NCBI GenBank assembly: GCA_018223435.1 | Contig: JAGTTO010000001.1 | Coordinates: forward strand, 806,001-870,000 | DNA length: 64,000 nucleotides | DNA from: Lachnospiraceae bacterium Marseille-Q4251 | Lineage (GTDB): Bacteria > Bacillota > Clostridia > Lachnospirales > Lachnospiraceae | Direction: 5' to 3' | Shown: positions 8,717 to 18,077 of the stretch, piece by piece | How the letters are laid out: the number at the start of each line of letters is the position of its first letter | How positions within the stretch are numbered: position 1 is the stretch's first letter | The notes under the pieces: generated by a model | Seen by the model: only the letters and a program-made list of their open reading frames with translations | The model's database searches: none | What the model was told of the DNA's origin: nothing | Translations under genes and position numbers: made by a program

Positions 8717-9778
8717 TTATGATTCCGATTCTAAAAATTTATCCGCCTCTTCAAAGTATTCTTCCACAATCCCGTCCAGCTGCTTTCTGATCTCAGTAAA
8801 ATCAAGATTCAAATCCAGCGTCCTTACACAAATCCAGTTCCCGCTCATCTTATATTTCTGGTCCGGCTGGATTTTCTCCTCTGTCCGGGCATACAAAAGC
8901 ATACCCGCAACCTCATGGGGCTGATCCTTCAATTCATACTCTTTGTTCTTAACATAGGTAAAAATCTGATATAAATTGTCGGAATGAAGTTTATGTTTTC
9001 CATATTGTACCCTCGTCGTATGTTCATAGTATTTCGCATCAATGATAAGTACCTTTTCCTCCCTGGAAAGCATAAGATCCGTCTGCATCACCGGAAGCAT
9101 ATCACTGGAATCCGAATCCAACTGCCAGAAAATCTGCGATGCATTTACCGTAAGCTCCGGATGCTCTTTCCTGTAATACTCCAGAATAAACTTCTCATAA
9201 AGCCTGCACATTCTCTGTTCATCTATAAACTGCATCAGCTTCATGCTTCCATCTGCCGTCGTCTGCAGCAGTCCTTTCAGCACCAGGCAGCATATGGATA
9301 TCAGCATACGATACGTCTGATTATTCCTTGCATACTGCTGGTTCCAATCAATGGAAGAAAGCTCAAGCTCCTGTACATCCGCAAAGAAAACCAAGAGCTT
9401 CCGGATTTCCTTTTTCCTCAACTTGTTAATATCTCCATGAAGAAGCTTCAAGAGGGTGGTTTTAATGATTCGATTCCGATAGGTATCCACTGAAAATTCA
9501 TCATAAGTGCAAACCATCTGCCTTCTGAGCAGAGTCTGTGTTTTGATGGATTCCGTAAGATCTATTTTTCCCCTGATCCCGGATAAGGTATCCGTCTCAG
9601 AAACATACTCTCGCTCAAGCCCTCTCTTTATCTGCAGCGAAACACCCTTTATCAGGATTGCCGCACATAGTTCGGCCACATTATGAAATTGTTCTGTGGC
9701 CACACTCCTGTATCCGTCTTCATTGAGGACCCGAAATGCATAAGCCAGCATATGGTAAATATTCTGAACAGGTATCAC
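8717..9778 (-). CDS. mcrC: McrC-like nuclease subunit of a McrBC restriction system
   Basis: 353 residues when started at GTG 9778. AAGGAG lies 9 bases upstream and the GTG overlaps the mcrB stop as GTGA; a TTG at 9808 has no ribosome site. The C-terminal half carries a PD-(D/E)xK-type core, 'MQTDLMLSREEKVLIIDAKYY' in substance (D, then D-x-K), followed by the typical Q-x-F-T-Y-V element 'NLYQIFTYVKN'. McrC supplies the nuclease and stimulates the McrB motor to cut modified DNA. Length is near the family norm. It forms a two-gene operon with mcrB and ends at a strong terminator. Confidence 0.88.
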   Translation of the reverse strand: MIPVQNIYHMLAYAFRVLNEDGYRSVATEQFHNVAELCAAILIKGVSLQIKRGLEREYVSETDTLSGIRGKIDLTESIKTQTLLRRQMVCTYDEFSVDTYRNRIIKTTLLKLLHGDINKLRKKEIRKLLVFFADVQELELSSIDWNQQYARNNQTYRMLISICCLVLKGLLQTTADGSMKLMQFIDEQRMCRLYEKFILEYYRKEHPELTVNASQIFWQLDSDSSDMLPVMQTDLMLSREEKVLIIDAKYYEHTTRVQYGKHKLHSDNLYQIFTYVKNKEYELKDQPHEVAGMLLYARTEEKIQPDQKYKMSGNWICVRTLDLNLDFTEIRKQLDGIVEEYFEEADKFLESES

Positions 9779-11166
9779 TTTACCGAACTCCTTAATTTTT
9801 CCGCCCAATCCTTAACCTTGATTGGCTCGTCGTACCAGTACTCTTTCAGCAGCGGGACCATCTCATATTCGACAATATTGGAAAGCACTTTATCCGTAAT
9901 CTCTTTCAAATTACAGAAATAGCTGTGTCCGATGCAAAATCCTTCTCCAAGGGAATCATCGGCAGCAATGATTGTGTTGAGCTTTTCGACACAGTCAATC
10001 AGGCGATCAAACTTCCCATTTGCCAAATGCATTCGGTACTCCCGAAATCCGTCGCTCTCAAATTCCGGTTTCATCTCAAAAAAGGCAAATCTGCGGCGCA
10101 ACGCATAATCCAGCATCGCAAGACTTCTGTCCGCGGTGTTCATCATTCCAATGATATAAAGCTTGGGCGGCACAGAAAATTTATCGCCGGAATACAGTAA
10201 CTGCAATGCATTGCCGCGCTTATCATTCTCAATCAGCATGAACAGTTCTCCGAAAATTTTGCTCAGATTTCCCCTGTTAATCTCATCAATAATAAAGAAA
10301 TATTCATGATCCGGGTCTTCCGAGGCCCTCCTGCAAAAATTTGCAAACGCTCCTTTTTTGATCTCAAAAGTATTTCCCGTACCTGACGGTCGAAAGCCTT
10401 CTATAAAATCTTCGTATGTATAGCTCTGATGAAACTGAACCATCATAACACGATTCTGATCCTTACATCCCATCATAGAATAGGCCAGACGTTTTGCAGC
10501 AAACGTCTTTCCCACACCCGGAGCCCCCTGCAGGATAACATTTTTCTTCATACGGACAAGTTCCACCAATGTGTCATAGCAGTCAGCATCCATATATACT
10601 TCCTCCAGAAATTTCTCCGGAGTATATTCAGGGAACGCTATATCTTCCTGCTCTGTATCAGCATCATCTACCAAGGCATTTAACTTTGCCACATAGTCTG
10701 TGTATATGGTGATATCCGTCAGTGTTTTCATAACTGCCTGGCTGGGATGCGCCCACTCACCAATGTTTGTCCATTTTACTTTGCGAACATTCGGATACTC
10801 TGTGTCTGTCGTGTCATACATATAATCGGAAGCAACAACGCCGCGGCCGATGATCGAATGCATGCCCTTCTTTGCAAACACAACATCACCCGGTTTCATC
10901 TCCCGCAAAAACTGCCAGGTAGCGTGTGCATCGTTTTTATAGGTTTTCGTCGGATCAATCTTCGCTTTCATTGCCGTCTTCATCTCATCTTTGGAAGTAT
11001 ATTGCGAAAGATCACCAATCGCACTCCAACCAAGTCCCATTATTCCACGCTTACAAAATTCATCCCATTTACACGCCCCGTCACCAGGTGAATAAATCCA
11101 GTAATGTATCGTTTCCACATCTTCATCCGCTAACCCGGCGCCTTTCTTATCCCGTTCGGACTGCAT
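9775..11166 (-). CDS. mcrB: McrB-like AAA+ GTPase with N-terminal EVE/PUA-like domain
   Basis: 463 residues from ATG 11166 (AAAGGA upstream at long spacing); a TTG at 11205 lacks a ribosome site. Residues about 18-150 resemble EVE/PUA-fold base-sensing domains (IHYWIYSPGDGACKWDEF, LREMKPGDVVFAKKG, IIGRGVV). The motor domain has Walker A GAPGVGKTF, Walker B 'FFIIDEINRG' and the McrB signature 'MNTADRSLAMLDYALRRRF'. It should recognise modified cytosine or another modified base and drive McrC cutting. The sensor domain differs from the classical E. coli DUF3578 domain, so the modification recognised cannot be read from the sequence. Confidence 0.9.
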   Translation of the reverse strand: MQSERDKKGAGLADEDVETIHYWIYSPGDGACKWDEFCKRGIMGLGWSAIGDLSQYTSKDEMKTAMKAKIDPTKTYKNDAHATWQFLREMKPGDVVFAKKGMHSIIGRGVVASDYMYDTTDTEYPNVRKVKWTNIGEWAHPSQAVMKTLTDITIYTDYVAKLNALVDDADTEQEDIAFPEYTPEKFLEEVYMDADCYDTLVELVRMKKNVILQGAPGVGKTFAAKRLAYSMMGCKDQNRVMMVQFHQSYTYEDFIEGFRPSGTGNTFEIKKGAFANFCRRASEDPDHEYFFIIDEINRGNLSKIFGELFMLIENDKRGNALQLLYSGDKFSVPPKLYIIGMMNTADRSLAMLDYALRRRFAFFEMKPEFESDGFREYRMHLANGKFDRLIDCVEKLNTIIAADDSLGEGFCIGHSYFCNLKEITDKVLSNIVEYEMVPLLKEYWYDEPIKVKDWAEKLRSSVK

Positions 11167-11372
11167 CTTTTTTTGTTTTCCTTTCTTTCTGTTATCTTGG
11201 AGCAAGGTCTGCTATTCTCAGGCAAACCAGTGTACTGTATCATTCATTTTCAGCATAACAATTTTAATCCTGCAAGGCAGAAGAATGATGCGATGTAGTA
11301 GTATCATCGATTGACAAACTGAAAATTCAGGCAGGTCATTATGCAGAATGTGAGTGAGACCGTACAACTCTC
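11167..11372. other. Intergenic region between mcrB and LMW-PTP
   Basis: About 200 bases without a credible gene. It should hold the mcrBC promoter (minus strand) and the end of the phosphatase transcript. No clear terminator or operator was recognised. Confidence 0.4.
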
Positions 11373-11849
11373 TTACAACTTTCCTTCTTCCTTTAAATAC
11401 TTCAGCAGGCCTTCGCACCCGGCCACCACTTCCCGATAGGTCACATCGAACTGCCCGCTGTACCATGGATCTTGGCAATCTGCCTCACTTCCGGCAAACT
11501 TCAGAAGCTTATGAATCTTTTCACCTCGAACATGCCCCGTCATCCGTTCCATATTTCTGATATTCATGGAATCCATCCCGATCAGGTAATCATACTCATC
11601 ATAATCCGAAGCCTTCAGCAGAACCGCTCTCTTCCCTTCACAGCTGATTCCATGCCTTTCTAACTCCGCCTTCGCCGGTGGATACACCGGATTCCCCACC
11701 CCATTCCAGATCTCCTCCGTACTGGTGGCTGCGGACGCAATTTCAAACTGCTCCGCGATACCACAGGATTTTACCATATCTTTTAAAACAAACTCTGCCA
11801 TGGGGGAACGGCAGATATTGCCGTGGCAAATAAAAAGTATTTTTATCAT
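11373..11849 (-). CDS. Low-molecular-weight protein-tyrosine phosphatase
   Basis: 158 residues, starting at ATG 11849 (GGAG 10 bases upstream); the open frame extends further upstream without support. The P-loop appears directly at the N terminus as CHGNICRSP (family motif C-x5-R-S; here C8 and R14) and the acid loop as 'DPWYSGQFDVTY' near residue 126. It is a cytosolic enzyme acting on phosphotyrosine or arginine-phosphate. Its first eleven codons form one end of the composite integrative element: a second version, reading MIKVLFICHGT, lies at 59.73-59.76 kb. The current start and promoter may therefore be supplied by the element. Confidence 0.92.
   Translation of the reverse strand: MIKILFICHGNICRSPMAEFVLKDMVKSCGIAEQFEIASAATSTEEIWNGVGNPVYPPAKAELERHGISCEGKRAVLLKASDYDEYDYLIGMDSMNIRNMERMTGHVRGEKIHKLLKFAGSEADCQDPWYSGQFDVTYREVVAGCEGLLKYLKEEGKL
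11819..11849. other. Attachment site, left end (phosphatase copy)
   Basis: These 31 bases match 59726-59756 at 28 positions, with TGCCGTGGCA identical at one end. Both copies encode MIK-I/V-LFICHG. The copy here is in frame with the intact phosphatase; the integrase gene starts 1.4 kb away with its stop only 186 bases from this site. The exact crossover cannot be placed, but the identical TGCCACGGCA block is the best candidate. Confidence 0.75.
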
Positions 11850-11988
11850 CTTTTTATATCTCCATTTAAGTCTTGTATTTCTTCTCAAACACTTGATATT
11901 TCAGGGTTTTCCGACTTTTGAATTTTCCTTTCTTTTTAAGGTATCTTCTCAAATCTTCTCGTATTTTCTTATGTTTTTCCCTGCAATC

Positions 11989-12036
11989 TTGGTAAATCCG
12001 TTGGTAAAGCAAGCGTCCTTACCAACGGGCTTTTTT
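11989..12036 (+). terminator. Left-end arm repeats and plus-strand terminator beside int
   Basis: Two direct repeats TTGGTAAA (11989-11996 and 12001-12008) resemble integrase arm sites. The second forms the 5' arm of the hairpin CCGTTGGTAA/TTACCAACGG followed by GCTTTTTT, a plus-strand terminator that blocks chromosomal transcription from running antisense through int. A similar pair, TTAGTAAA, lies at the right end (59644-59662). Confidence 0.55.
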
Positions 12037-13234
12037 AACTATTCGCTATCCGATATACTTCTTCCTTTGCATCATCAAAATTTACATGGGTGTAAGTGTT
12101 CAAGGTTACACTGATGTCTGCGTGACCCATGATATACTGCAAGGTTTTTGGATTCATCCCGGATTTTGCCATATTAGAGCAAAAGGTGTGCCTGCATACA
12201 TGAGGGGTAACTTTCGGCATCTGGATACGGTAAATTTTATTGTATTTCTGAATGATATGCTCCAGATACTTCTCCCAATGAAGGGCAACCATCGGCATAT
12301 CGTTTTTATCCAGAAACAAAAATCCGGCATATCCTTCCACCATCGGCTCAACCTTTGGCGTCTTTCGGTTGGCAATGATTCTGCGAAAACACGCTGCAAC
12401 AGCTTCTGTCATCGGTACATATCGAATACCTTTGTCTGTTTTCGGTTCTTCGATCACATACTGCATCTGTGCAGTACGCTGTAGCTGATGGTCTACCTTG
12501 ATACGCATTTCTCCATACTCAATTTCTGAAACTGTCAGCCCACAGAACTCTGAGATACGAAGCCCTGTGTGAAAAAGAATATAGATTGCATCATAGTATC
12601 TGCTGAAATGCTTATCTTCCTGAATAAACTTCAGCAAATCTCTCTGCTGCTTTCGGGTAATCGCTTCTCTGGTAACAGAATCATTGACAATGACAGATGC
12701 AAGCTCAAATTCAAATGGATTTTTACGAAGCAGGTCATCATCGACTGCCATCTGAAATGCCGGTCTTAGAACTCCCCGGATAGAATGAATGGAACTGTAT
12801 CCCCGTCCATCAATCTGCTGGAGCTTAATCAACCATGCCTTTGCATCTGACAAACGCACCTTATCAATTCGCAGATTCCCAAAACTCTCTTTTTTCAGCA
12901 TATTGATGACCGTTTTATATCCGGCAACCGTATTGTGACGAACTCCTGTTTTCAATGAAACATATTTTTCTACCAGTTCCAAAACAGTATAGTTGCCGCC
13001 GTTTGTTACGATACGGTCAAACAAATCCGCTTCAATCTGTTTTTCTTTCTCACGCAGGGAAGGCTCCCGCTTCTTCCCTTTTGGCATTGGGTCATTCTTG
13101 TCCAAACGCCAACTGTATACATTTTTCTCTTTTCCGTCCTCATCAATATAGCGGAACCGATACCTCCCATCTTTACGCTGGTACTCGCCCTCTCGCAAAA
13201 TCCGATTACGGTTATCTCGTCTTTTCTCACTCAT
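12035..13234 (-). CDS. int: Tn916-type tyrosine integrase
   Basis: 399 residues from ATG 13234 with AAAGGAG. It opens with MSEKRRDNRNRILREGEYQRK, nearly the Tn916 Int arm-binding start, then a SAM-like core-binding domain (about 90-180) and the catalytic domain with HTGLRISE (first Arg), TPHVCRHTF (His-x-x-Arg), MGHADISVTLNTYTHV (His and the nucleophile Tyr). It catalyses integration and, with Xis, excision. It lies at the left end of the composite, 1.4 kb from the att copy in the phosphatase, with the excisionase gene just upstream. All catalytic residues are present, so it should be active. Confidence 0.95.
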   Translation of the reverse strand: MSEKRRDNRNRILREGEYQRKDGRYRFRYIDEDGKEKNVYSWRLDKNDPMPKGKKREPSLREKEKQIEADLFDRIVTNGGNYTVLELVEKYVSLKTGVRHNTVAGYKTVINMLKKESFGNLRIDKVRLSDAKAWLIKLQQIDGRGYSSIHSIRGVLRPAFQMAVDDDLLRKNPFEFELASVIVNDSVTREAITRKQQRDLLKFIQEDKHFSRYYDAIYILFHTGLRISEFCGLTVSEIEYGEMRIKVDHQLQRTAQMQYVIEEPKTDKGIRYVPMTEAVAACFRRIIANRKTPKVEPMVEGYAGFLFLDKNDMPMVALHWEKYLEHIIQKYNKIYRIQMPKVTPHVCRHTFCSNMAKSGMNPKTLQYIMGHADISVTLNTYTHVNFDDAKEEVYRIANS

Positions 13235-13344
13235 CGTGAACTCTCCTTTCAAAAAAGAGAGCCAGACTTGCGCTCTTATCATAGCACAAATCCAGCTCCC
13301 CGCATAGTTATATCATGTGAAATCGGTAAATCTGTCAGCTCTGT

Positions 13345-13578
13345 TTACACAGCAGTAGCCTGATCCAGATACCTCTCAAATTTCTCACGCTTAATGAGGG
13401 CACGATTGCCGTTCATCACATAAAAATCCTCATTGGGATGTGTGTCAATAAGCGTTCTCAATTTTCCTTCGCCGATATGATAATATCTGGCTGCTTCCTC
13501 AATGGTAAGCGTATATCTACGCCACACCGGAACATCCGAGTAATTTTTTCCTTCAATATTCATCTTATTATTCGCCAT
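13345..13578 (-). CDS. xis: Tn916-type excisionase
   Basis: 77 residues. 'VPVWRRYTLTIEEAARYYHIGEGKLRTL' is the winged-helix DNA-binding core of Tn916 Xis, followed by 'FYVMNGNRALIKREKFERYLD'. It bends DNA at the element ends and turns Int toward excision. It is upstream of int on the same strand with a gap of about 110 bases. The bases just upstream (from about 13600) are homologous to sequence next to a different small gene in unit B (29756-29923), so this is the point where the integration module was joined to the shared replication chassis. Confidence 0.92.
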   Translation of the reverse strand: MANNKMNIEGKNYSDVPVWRRYTLTIEEAARYYHIGEGKLRTLIDTHPNEDFYVMNGNRALIKREKFERYLDQATAV

Positions 13579-13612
13579 AGGCAGTTATCCTCCATACATG
13601 AAAATAGCCAGA

Positions 13613-13815
13613 CAGAGGGTGTCGGCAACGAAGTCCGGCAACGGGCTTCAAAAGACCTTGCAAACAATCTCAATCTGGCACTACTTACTATTTATACTTT
13701 TCTTTTATTTTTCTGTTGTTTTGGTTGTTATAAGGGAGAAAAGCTGATAGTTTCGGGGTTTTCCCCGGCAACCGGCTCGGCAACGGGATAGCAACAGGGG
13801 ATGCAACGGGCTGTC
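13613..13815. other. Iteron cluster, candidate replication origin of unit C
   Basis: GCAAC boxes within (C)GGCAAC repeats start at 13625 and 13638, then at 13768, 13780, 13791 and 13803, giving spacings of 13 and 12-11-12. An AT-rich stretch (13680-13740) separates the two groups. Unit B has the same arrangement with identical spacing (29964, 29977; 30139, 30151, 30162, 30174). Regular helical-turn spacing next to a VirE-like/CHC2 primase pair is what an iteron origin looks like. No protein gene fits here. Confidence 0.55.
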
Positions 13816-13819
13816 ATTT

Positions 13820-15267
13820 TCAGAATGGAAGCTCCATCTGTTCTGTGACCTCCACAAAACCATCCATCGTTTTTTCAGACGGGTTGCCGGAGTCCGTTGC
13901 TGGGTTTTCACGCTCCCAGCCCTTTTGTCTGCCATATTCGGAAAACATTCTTGGGTTCGGGAAGTACCGCCAGCCGGTAATGCACTGGTTCATAATCTCG
14001 TTGATTTCCCGGATTTCCCATTGCTTCGGCTCGTCAAAGGTATGGTTCAAGGCTTCCTTGTAGAGCTGCTTGGAGCAGACCATGCTCCCGGTGTACTTAT
14101 CAAGGTATGCCTGTATCATCCCGGCTTTGGTGTCCTCCGGCATAAAATCCCGCTGGTGTTCTTTGAGATACCGCTGCATGGCAGGGCTGAAAGCCAGCTT
14201 GAACCTGCCGCTTCGGTAAATCTCCATCGCTTCTGCCCACATCTGCTCGATATAGGCTCTGGAAGCGGCTTCGTCCTCCAAAATGTGAACCTCGGCTTGC
14301 TCCGGGTACACCATGACGGGGATAAAGCGGCGGTTGCCGGAACGGTCAAGGGGCAGGAAGTCAAGGGCATTGGAAGTGCCGCCAAACACGCACTGACGGG
14401 GGCGGTCTGCCGGGTGGGTTTCATAGGGTATCTTGTAAACCTCTTTCTGCCGGCTTAAAAATGACTTGATTTCTTCGATGCTCTTGGCGTTGGCGGTTGC
14501 CATCATTTCCGACATTTCGATAATCCAGTGGTCTACGCTCCGCTTCGGTCGGTGCTGAACAGATGTCCACTGGACATCTAGCACCCTTGCAGCTTGCGGT
14601 ACACATTGTCATCGTCCAGCTTCCGCAAATCATCGGAGAACCACTCGTCCCGGACTGCCAGCAGACGGAAGAAGGTGGACTTGCCAGCCCCCTGACCGCC
14701 TACCAGACAGAGCATGATTTCAAATTTGCATCCCGGCTGAAAGGCTCGTGAGATTGCACCCAGCAAGAACAGCTTCAATGCTTCATAGGTGTAATCGTCT
14801 GCGTCAGCCCCCAGAAAGTGCCGCAGGCAGAAACGGATTCGCTCTGTCCCGTCCCACACAAGGGTATTGAGATAGTCCCGGATGGGATGGTACTTGTTTT
14901 CATTCGCCACAATCCCGATGGCGTTATCAATCTTTTTCTCATTGGTAAGCCCGTAGGTTTCTTCCAGATAGAGAAGCAGATACTTCATGTCCGTATCGTT
15001 CAGGGCGGTGCTTTCTCTGTGGAAGCCGATGGGCTTTATGATGTCCTTTCGGTCAGTTAGGATGTTGTATGCGATAGCCCCGGAAAGCAGCGGGTCACGC
15101 TGGAATACGGTCAGGCAGTTCCGTATGCTCTGACGGACACCGCCTTTCTCGGTAGTTTCCAGCCCCGCCTTGATTTCCTCAACGCTCTGGGGTGGCTGCA
15201 TGGCGTTCATGGTGTTTTTTAGTTCTTGCTGCGTCTGCGGCTGCAAGCTCTGCCATTCGTTGTTCAA
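13820..15267 (-). pseudogene. VirE-like primase/helicase protein, split by a 50-base hairpin insert
   Basis: The N-terminal part (15267-14578) starts at TTG, as does the intact homologue at 31597, and contains the P-loop GGQGAGKSTFFRLL. The C-terminal part continues from HWIIEMSEM (about 14532) to 13820. In the homologue the sequence runs LKLQGHWIIEMSEM without a break. Here, between LQG and HWII, lies a structured insert (14531-14586) that brings two in-frame TAG stops, so only about 229 residues are made unless the insert is removed or bypassed. The family (PF05272-type) acts with the CHC2 primase in plasmid or phage-like replication. The 5' end overlaps the CHC2 gene. Confidence 0.8.
14531..14586 (-). 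repeat. Covarying hairpin repeat, copy 1 (inside virE)
   Basis: Minus strand: GGGTGC, then AGATGTCCAGTGGACATCT, a bulge GTTC, AGCAC, then the tail CGACCGAAGCGGAGCG and AGAC. It pairs as GTGCT/AGCAC plus AGATGTC/GACATCT. The second copy at 18970-19025 differs at three stem pairs, and every difference is matched by a compensating change. The intact homologous gene in unit B lacks this segment. Confidence 0.75.
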
Positions 15268-15823
15268 GCTGTATCACATCCTTTCCGTAGTCCGTAATCA
15301 AAGCCGCTTTTTCCTCCGTCTCCCCGAACAGCAGCACATCCAGCAGATATTCCACTTGATCTTGCTTCTGTAAGGCTTCTATAAACCGGGGATGAAAGGC
15401 TTCCTCCGGGGAGTGCGGGGCATATTCCTTTCTCCATGCCCGGAGCAGGTGGCGATAGTCGGCAAGAATACGGAAGCAGCGGTTTTTTGCTTCCTGAAAC
15501 TGTTCCTCCGGGGATTTCTGCCGGGGCTTGGGCTTTTTCGCCTTTCCCGGCGGCTTCCAGTCCTCATAGGAAAGCCCGAAGTCCTGTGCCAGTTGTACGG
15601 CGGCTTCTTTCTTTCCCAGCCCATACAGGGCGGCGGCAAAATCAATCACATCTCCATCCGCACCGCAGCCGAAGCAGTGGTAACGCCGATCCAGCTTCAT
15701 GCTTGGGGTTTTATCGTGATGGAACGGGCAGCAAGCCATCCCGTTCCGACCTACATGGATTCCATAATGCTCCGCAGCCTGTCTTGTTGTGACGGACTGC
15801 TTCACAGCTTCAAATACATTCAA
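15179..15823 (-). CDS. CHC2 zinc-finger primase-like protein
   Basis: 214 residues. The DnaG-type zinc finger is complete: 'CCPFHHDKTPSMKLDRRYHCFGCGADGD' in two pieces (Cys, His, then CFGCG) at about residues 31-58. The rest is helical and charged; no TOPRIM domain is present. Proteins of this layout are the primase partner of VirE-like proteins in Tn4451- and Tn1549-related elements. The end overlaps the virE start by about 90 bases, so the two are co-translated. The homologue in unit B (31509-32162) has the same position and overlap. Confidence 0.85.
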   Translation of the reverse strand: MNVFEAVKQSVTTRQAAEHYGIHVGRNGMACCPFHHDKTPSMKLDRRYHCFGCGADGDVIDFAAALYGLGKKEAAVQLAQDFGLSYEDWKPPGKAKKPKPRQKSPEEQFQEAKNRCFRILADYRHLLRAWRKEYAPHSPEEAFHPRFIEALQKQDQVEYLLDVLLFGETEEKAALITDYGKDVIQLEQRMAELAAADAARTKKHHERHAATPER

Positions 15824-15888
15824 ATCTATCCCTCCTTGAAAAAAAGAAAAGCACCTGACATTCTCTGATTGAAAATGGCAAGTGCCTG

Positions 15889-17469
15889 TTAAAGTTCCAT
15901 ATCCTGTTGTTTGTGTTTTGTCTGTTCTTGGGCGGTTCTTTGTGCTTTTTTCTCGTCAGTCTTATCCTGCAAGATTTCTTTGATAGGCTGTTTCTTGGGC
16001 GGCTCTTTACTTTCCTCTGTGCCGGGTGTGGCTTTCCGTACCCAGTAGCGGATGTCCCGCAGCTTCTTCAAATCCTCCTGTACCTCGGTCAGCGGTACTT
16101 TCAGCTCTGCGATTTCGCTAAGAAGCATTTCCTGCTCCTCTTGCAGCTCCTTTTGGGTACTGTCCTTATCGTCCGGGTGCTTGGCAAGATAGGCGGCGGC
16201 TTTCGCATACCGGGCAACCTCCGGGTGTTCCTGTTTGAAATTCTCCTTTGTTTTCTTGAAAAATATCTTCTGGTACTTCTCATAGACATGCTTACATTCC
16301 TTGCAGTCTGTCCGGCTGGCAAGAATCCCGTCAATCACTTTGCTGCGGGCTTCCTTTGGCTTCATCTGATTGCGGTAATCTGCGGCTGATTTCCCGGAAG
16401 ATTCCAGAAAGGCTTCCAAGTCCTCCACAGTGGAAAGCCCCTTTTGCCGGAGATAGGACAGGGCTTCGCTGACTGCCTTTAAGTCCTGTGAAGTCCCCCG
16501 GTTCTGTCCAGCCCTCGTCCAGTCCTTCCGTTCTTCCTTTCGTATCTCCATGTACTTCATCAGCAGATTGGGAAGAAGTGTCGCTTCCTCCGCCGCCTTT
16601 TGTGCAAGCAGCTCTTTCCGTTTTTCTCCCAGCTCGGTAATCCAGCCTTTGAGGTTTTGGATAAGCTGCCGGATGGACTTCATCAGACTGTTGGCGGCTC
16701 TGATTTCCCGGTTCAGGTTTCCGATATTCGTCTGGATACCACGCTTTTCCATCTGCCGGACAGCAGCCCCCTCATGGACAGTGGGGACAATATCAAGCCC
16801 CTGTCTGGCATAGGAACGCAAGTCCACACGCTCCGGACGGTCATTGGCTTCCAGATAGCGGTTCTGGATGACCTCCCATTCATGCCGCCAGATTTCACAA
16901 TACTTCTGGTCGTTCCAGTCAACCGTATCCTCCTTGTGGCTTTTCCACCTGCCGGACGGAAGCTTAATCCGTTCCCCATTCTCGTCAAGGTCATAAACCT
17001 TGCGGCTTTTGGGAAGCCATTTCCCATGTTCGTCCATTGCCCGCATGGTCAGCAGGACATGGGCGTGGGGATTGTGTCCCGGCGGATGGGGGTCATGGAT
17101 TGCAAAATCAGCAATCATGCCTTTGGAAACAAACTGCTGCTCACAAAACTCCCGTACAAGGACAGCGTACTGGTCAGGCGGTATCTCTCTGGGGATGGTA
17201 AGCACCCACCGCCTTGCAAGCTGGGAGTTCCATTGCTTCTCCACCGCTTCGGCGGCGTTCCATAGGGTATTGCGGTCTGCATATTTCTGTGGGGCATTTG
17301 CCGGGAGCAGGATTTCATTGTGGACGATACCACGCTTTTCCGGATAGTGCTTCACTTGCTGGTCGTATTCACAGAACAGCTTTTCGCCGCTTTGGTAAGC
17401 AGCGGCGGCAACCGCAGACTGCCGCTGGCTACGCTGAACAATCGTGATTTCGTTGTGTGGGCAGGGCAT
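15889..17469 (-). CDS. MobA/MobL (MOBQ) relaxase of unit C
   Basis: 526 residues, RBS AAAGGAGGG. The N-terminal relaxase domain starts 'EITIVQRSQRQSAVAAAAY' and has the metal-binding HNPHAHVLLTMR near residue 130. The C-terminal half is a long coiled coil rich in Lys/Glu. MOBQ relaxases nick the origin of transfer and stay covalently attached to the strand to be transferred. A matching IncQ-like nic sequence lies 1.65 kb upstream (19113-19159) with DUF3847 beside it. The nucleophile is expected in the first residues, probably Tyr26 (AAAAYQSG). Confidence 0.9.
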   Translation of the reverse strand: MPCPHNEITIVQRSQRQSAVAAAAYQSGEKLFCEYDQQVKHYPEKRGIVHNEILLPANAPQKYADRNTLWNAAEAVEKQWNSQLARRWVLTIPREIPPDQYAVLVREFCEQQFVSKGMIADFAIHDPHPPGHNPHAHVLLTMRAMDEHGKWLPKSRKVYDLDENGERIKLPSGRWKSHKEDTVDWNDQKYCEIWRHEWEVIQNRYLEANDRPERVDLRSYARQGLDIVPTVHEGAAVRQMEKRGIQTNIGNLNREIRAANSLMKSIRQLIQNLKGWITELGEKRKELLAQKAAEEATLLPNLLMKYMEIRKEERKDWTRAGQNRGTSQDLKAVSEALSYLRQKGLSTVEDLEAFLESSGKSAADYRNQMKPKEARSKVIDGILASRTDCKECKHVYEKYQKIFFKKTKENFKQEHPEVARYAKAAAYLAKHPDDKDSTQKELQEEQEMLLSEIAELKVPLTEVQEDLKKLRDIRYWVRKATPGTEESKEPPKKQPIKEILQDKTDEKKAQRTAQEQTKHKQQDMEL

Positions 17470-17651
17470 TTCGTGTCCCTCCTTTCGGTAATTGGTGGAT
17501 GGGGTGGCGTTTTACCACCTCATTTTGGCAGAAAAAAAGCAGGAGACCTTTTTCAGATTTCCTGCTCAGTGTGCCGCTGTGAGGGCGGCGGATATTTAGC
17601 TGTAAAAGTTCGGGACAAGTTGACCCGATGGGTAGATGGTACACTTAAAAA
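17470..17651. other. Gap between relaxase and small secreted protein
   Basis: No gene is seen. It contains TTCGGGACAAGTTGACCCGA, a phrase that recurs in variant form before other mobilization genes (around 33600 and 44322), so it looks like conserved non-coding sequence of these units. Confidence 0.35.
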
Positions 17652-18056
17652 TTATGGTTCTCTTGTCATTAGCTCATTAGCATAATGATTAAGAGCTTCA
17701 CAAGGTTCATATTTGCATTTATAACCAATACCGTCAATTATAATAAATGGATTGTATGCTATAATCTCCACTTGAGAACCATCTGCCAAAGACAGAGTGA
17801 AAATAACTGCTTGTCCGGCATATTCTGTATATGAGTTGTCCTTATTGTAAATAACTACCTCATTGAGATATGATACTAATTCCTCTGTTTCTACTATCTG
17901 AATTGTTGTATCAGGTGGCGATAACCGAACACTTGCCGAAGTAATATCTGCTGCCTCTAAATCTTTGAATGGTCTATGAGCAGAAAACAAAAGAAAGCTA
18001 ATACCTATACCGATTAAACATATCAGTGCAATTAACAAAAACTTTTTATGCTTCAT
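17652..18056 (-). CDS. Membrane-anchored small protein, DUF5301-like
   Basis: 134 residues. The N-terminal helix (KKFLLIALICLIGIGISFLLF) is followed by an extracytoplasmic domain beginning 'RPFKDLEAADITSASVRLSPP' and ending 'YKCKYEPCEALNHYANEL'. The pattern matches my memory of DUF5301 proteins of gut Clostridia; function unknown. It lies in a cluster of four short minus-strand genes between relaxase and oriT, probably accessory cargo. The family name is from memory and should be checked. Confidence 0.6.
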   Translation of the reverse strand: MKHKKFLLIALICLIGIGISFLLFSAHRPFKDLEAADITSASVRLSPPDTTIQIVETEELVSYLNEVVIYNKDNSYTEYAGQAVIFTLSLADGSQVEIIAYNPFIIIDGIGYKCKYEPCEALNHYANELMTREP

Positions 18057-18077
18057 TTGATTCTCCTTTACACACTA

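Noticed and set aside
7896..8924. Long plus-strand open frames opposite the adhesin stalk
   Set aside because: They result from the low-complexity Glu/Thr/Ser repeats; the minus-strand gene has signal peptide, VWA and sorting signal.
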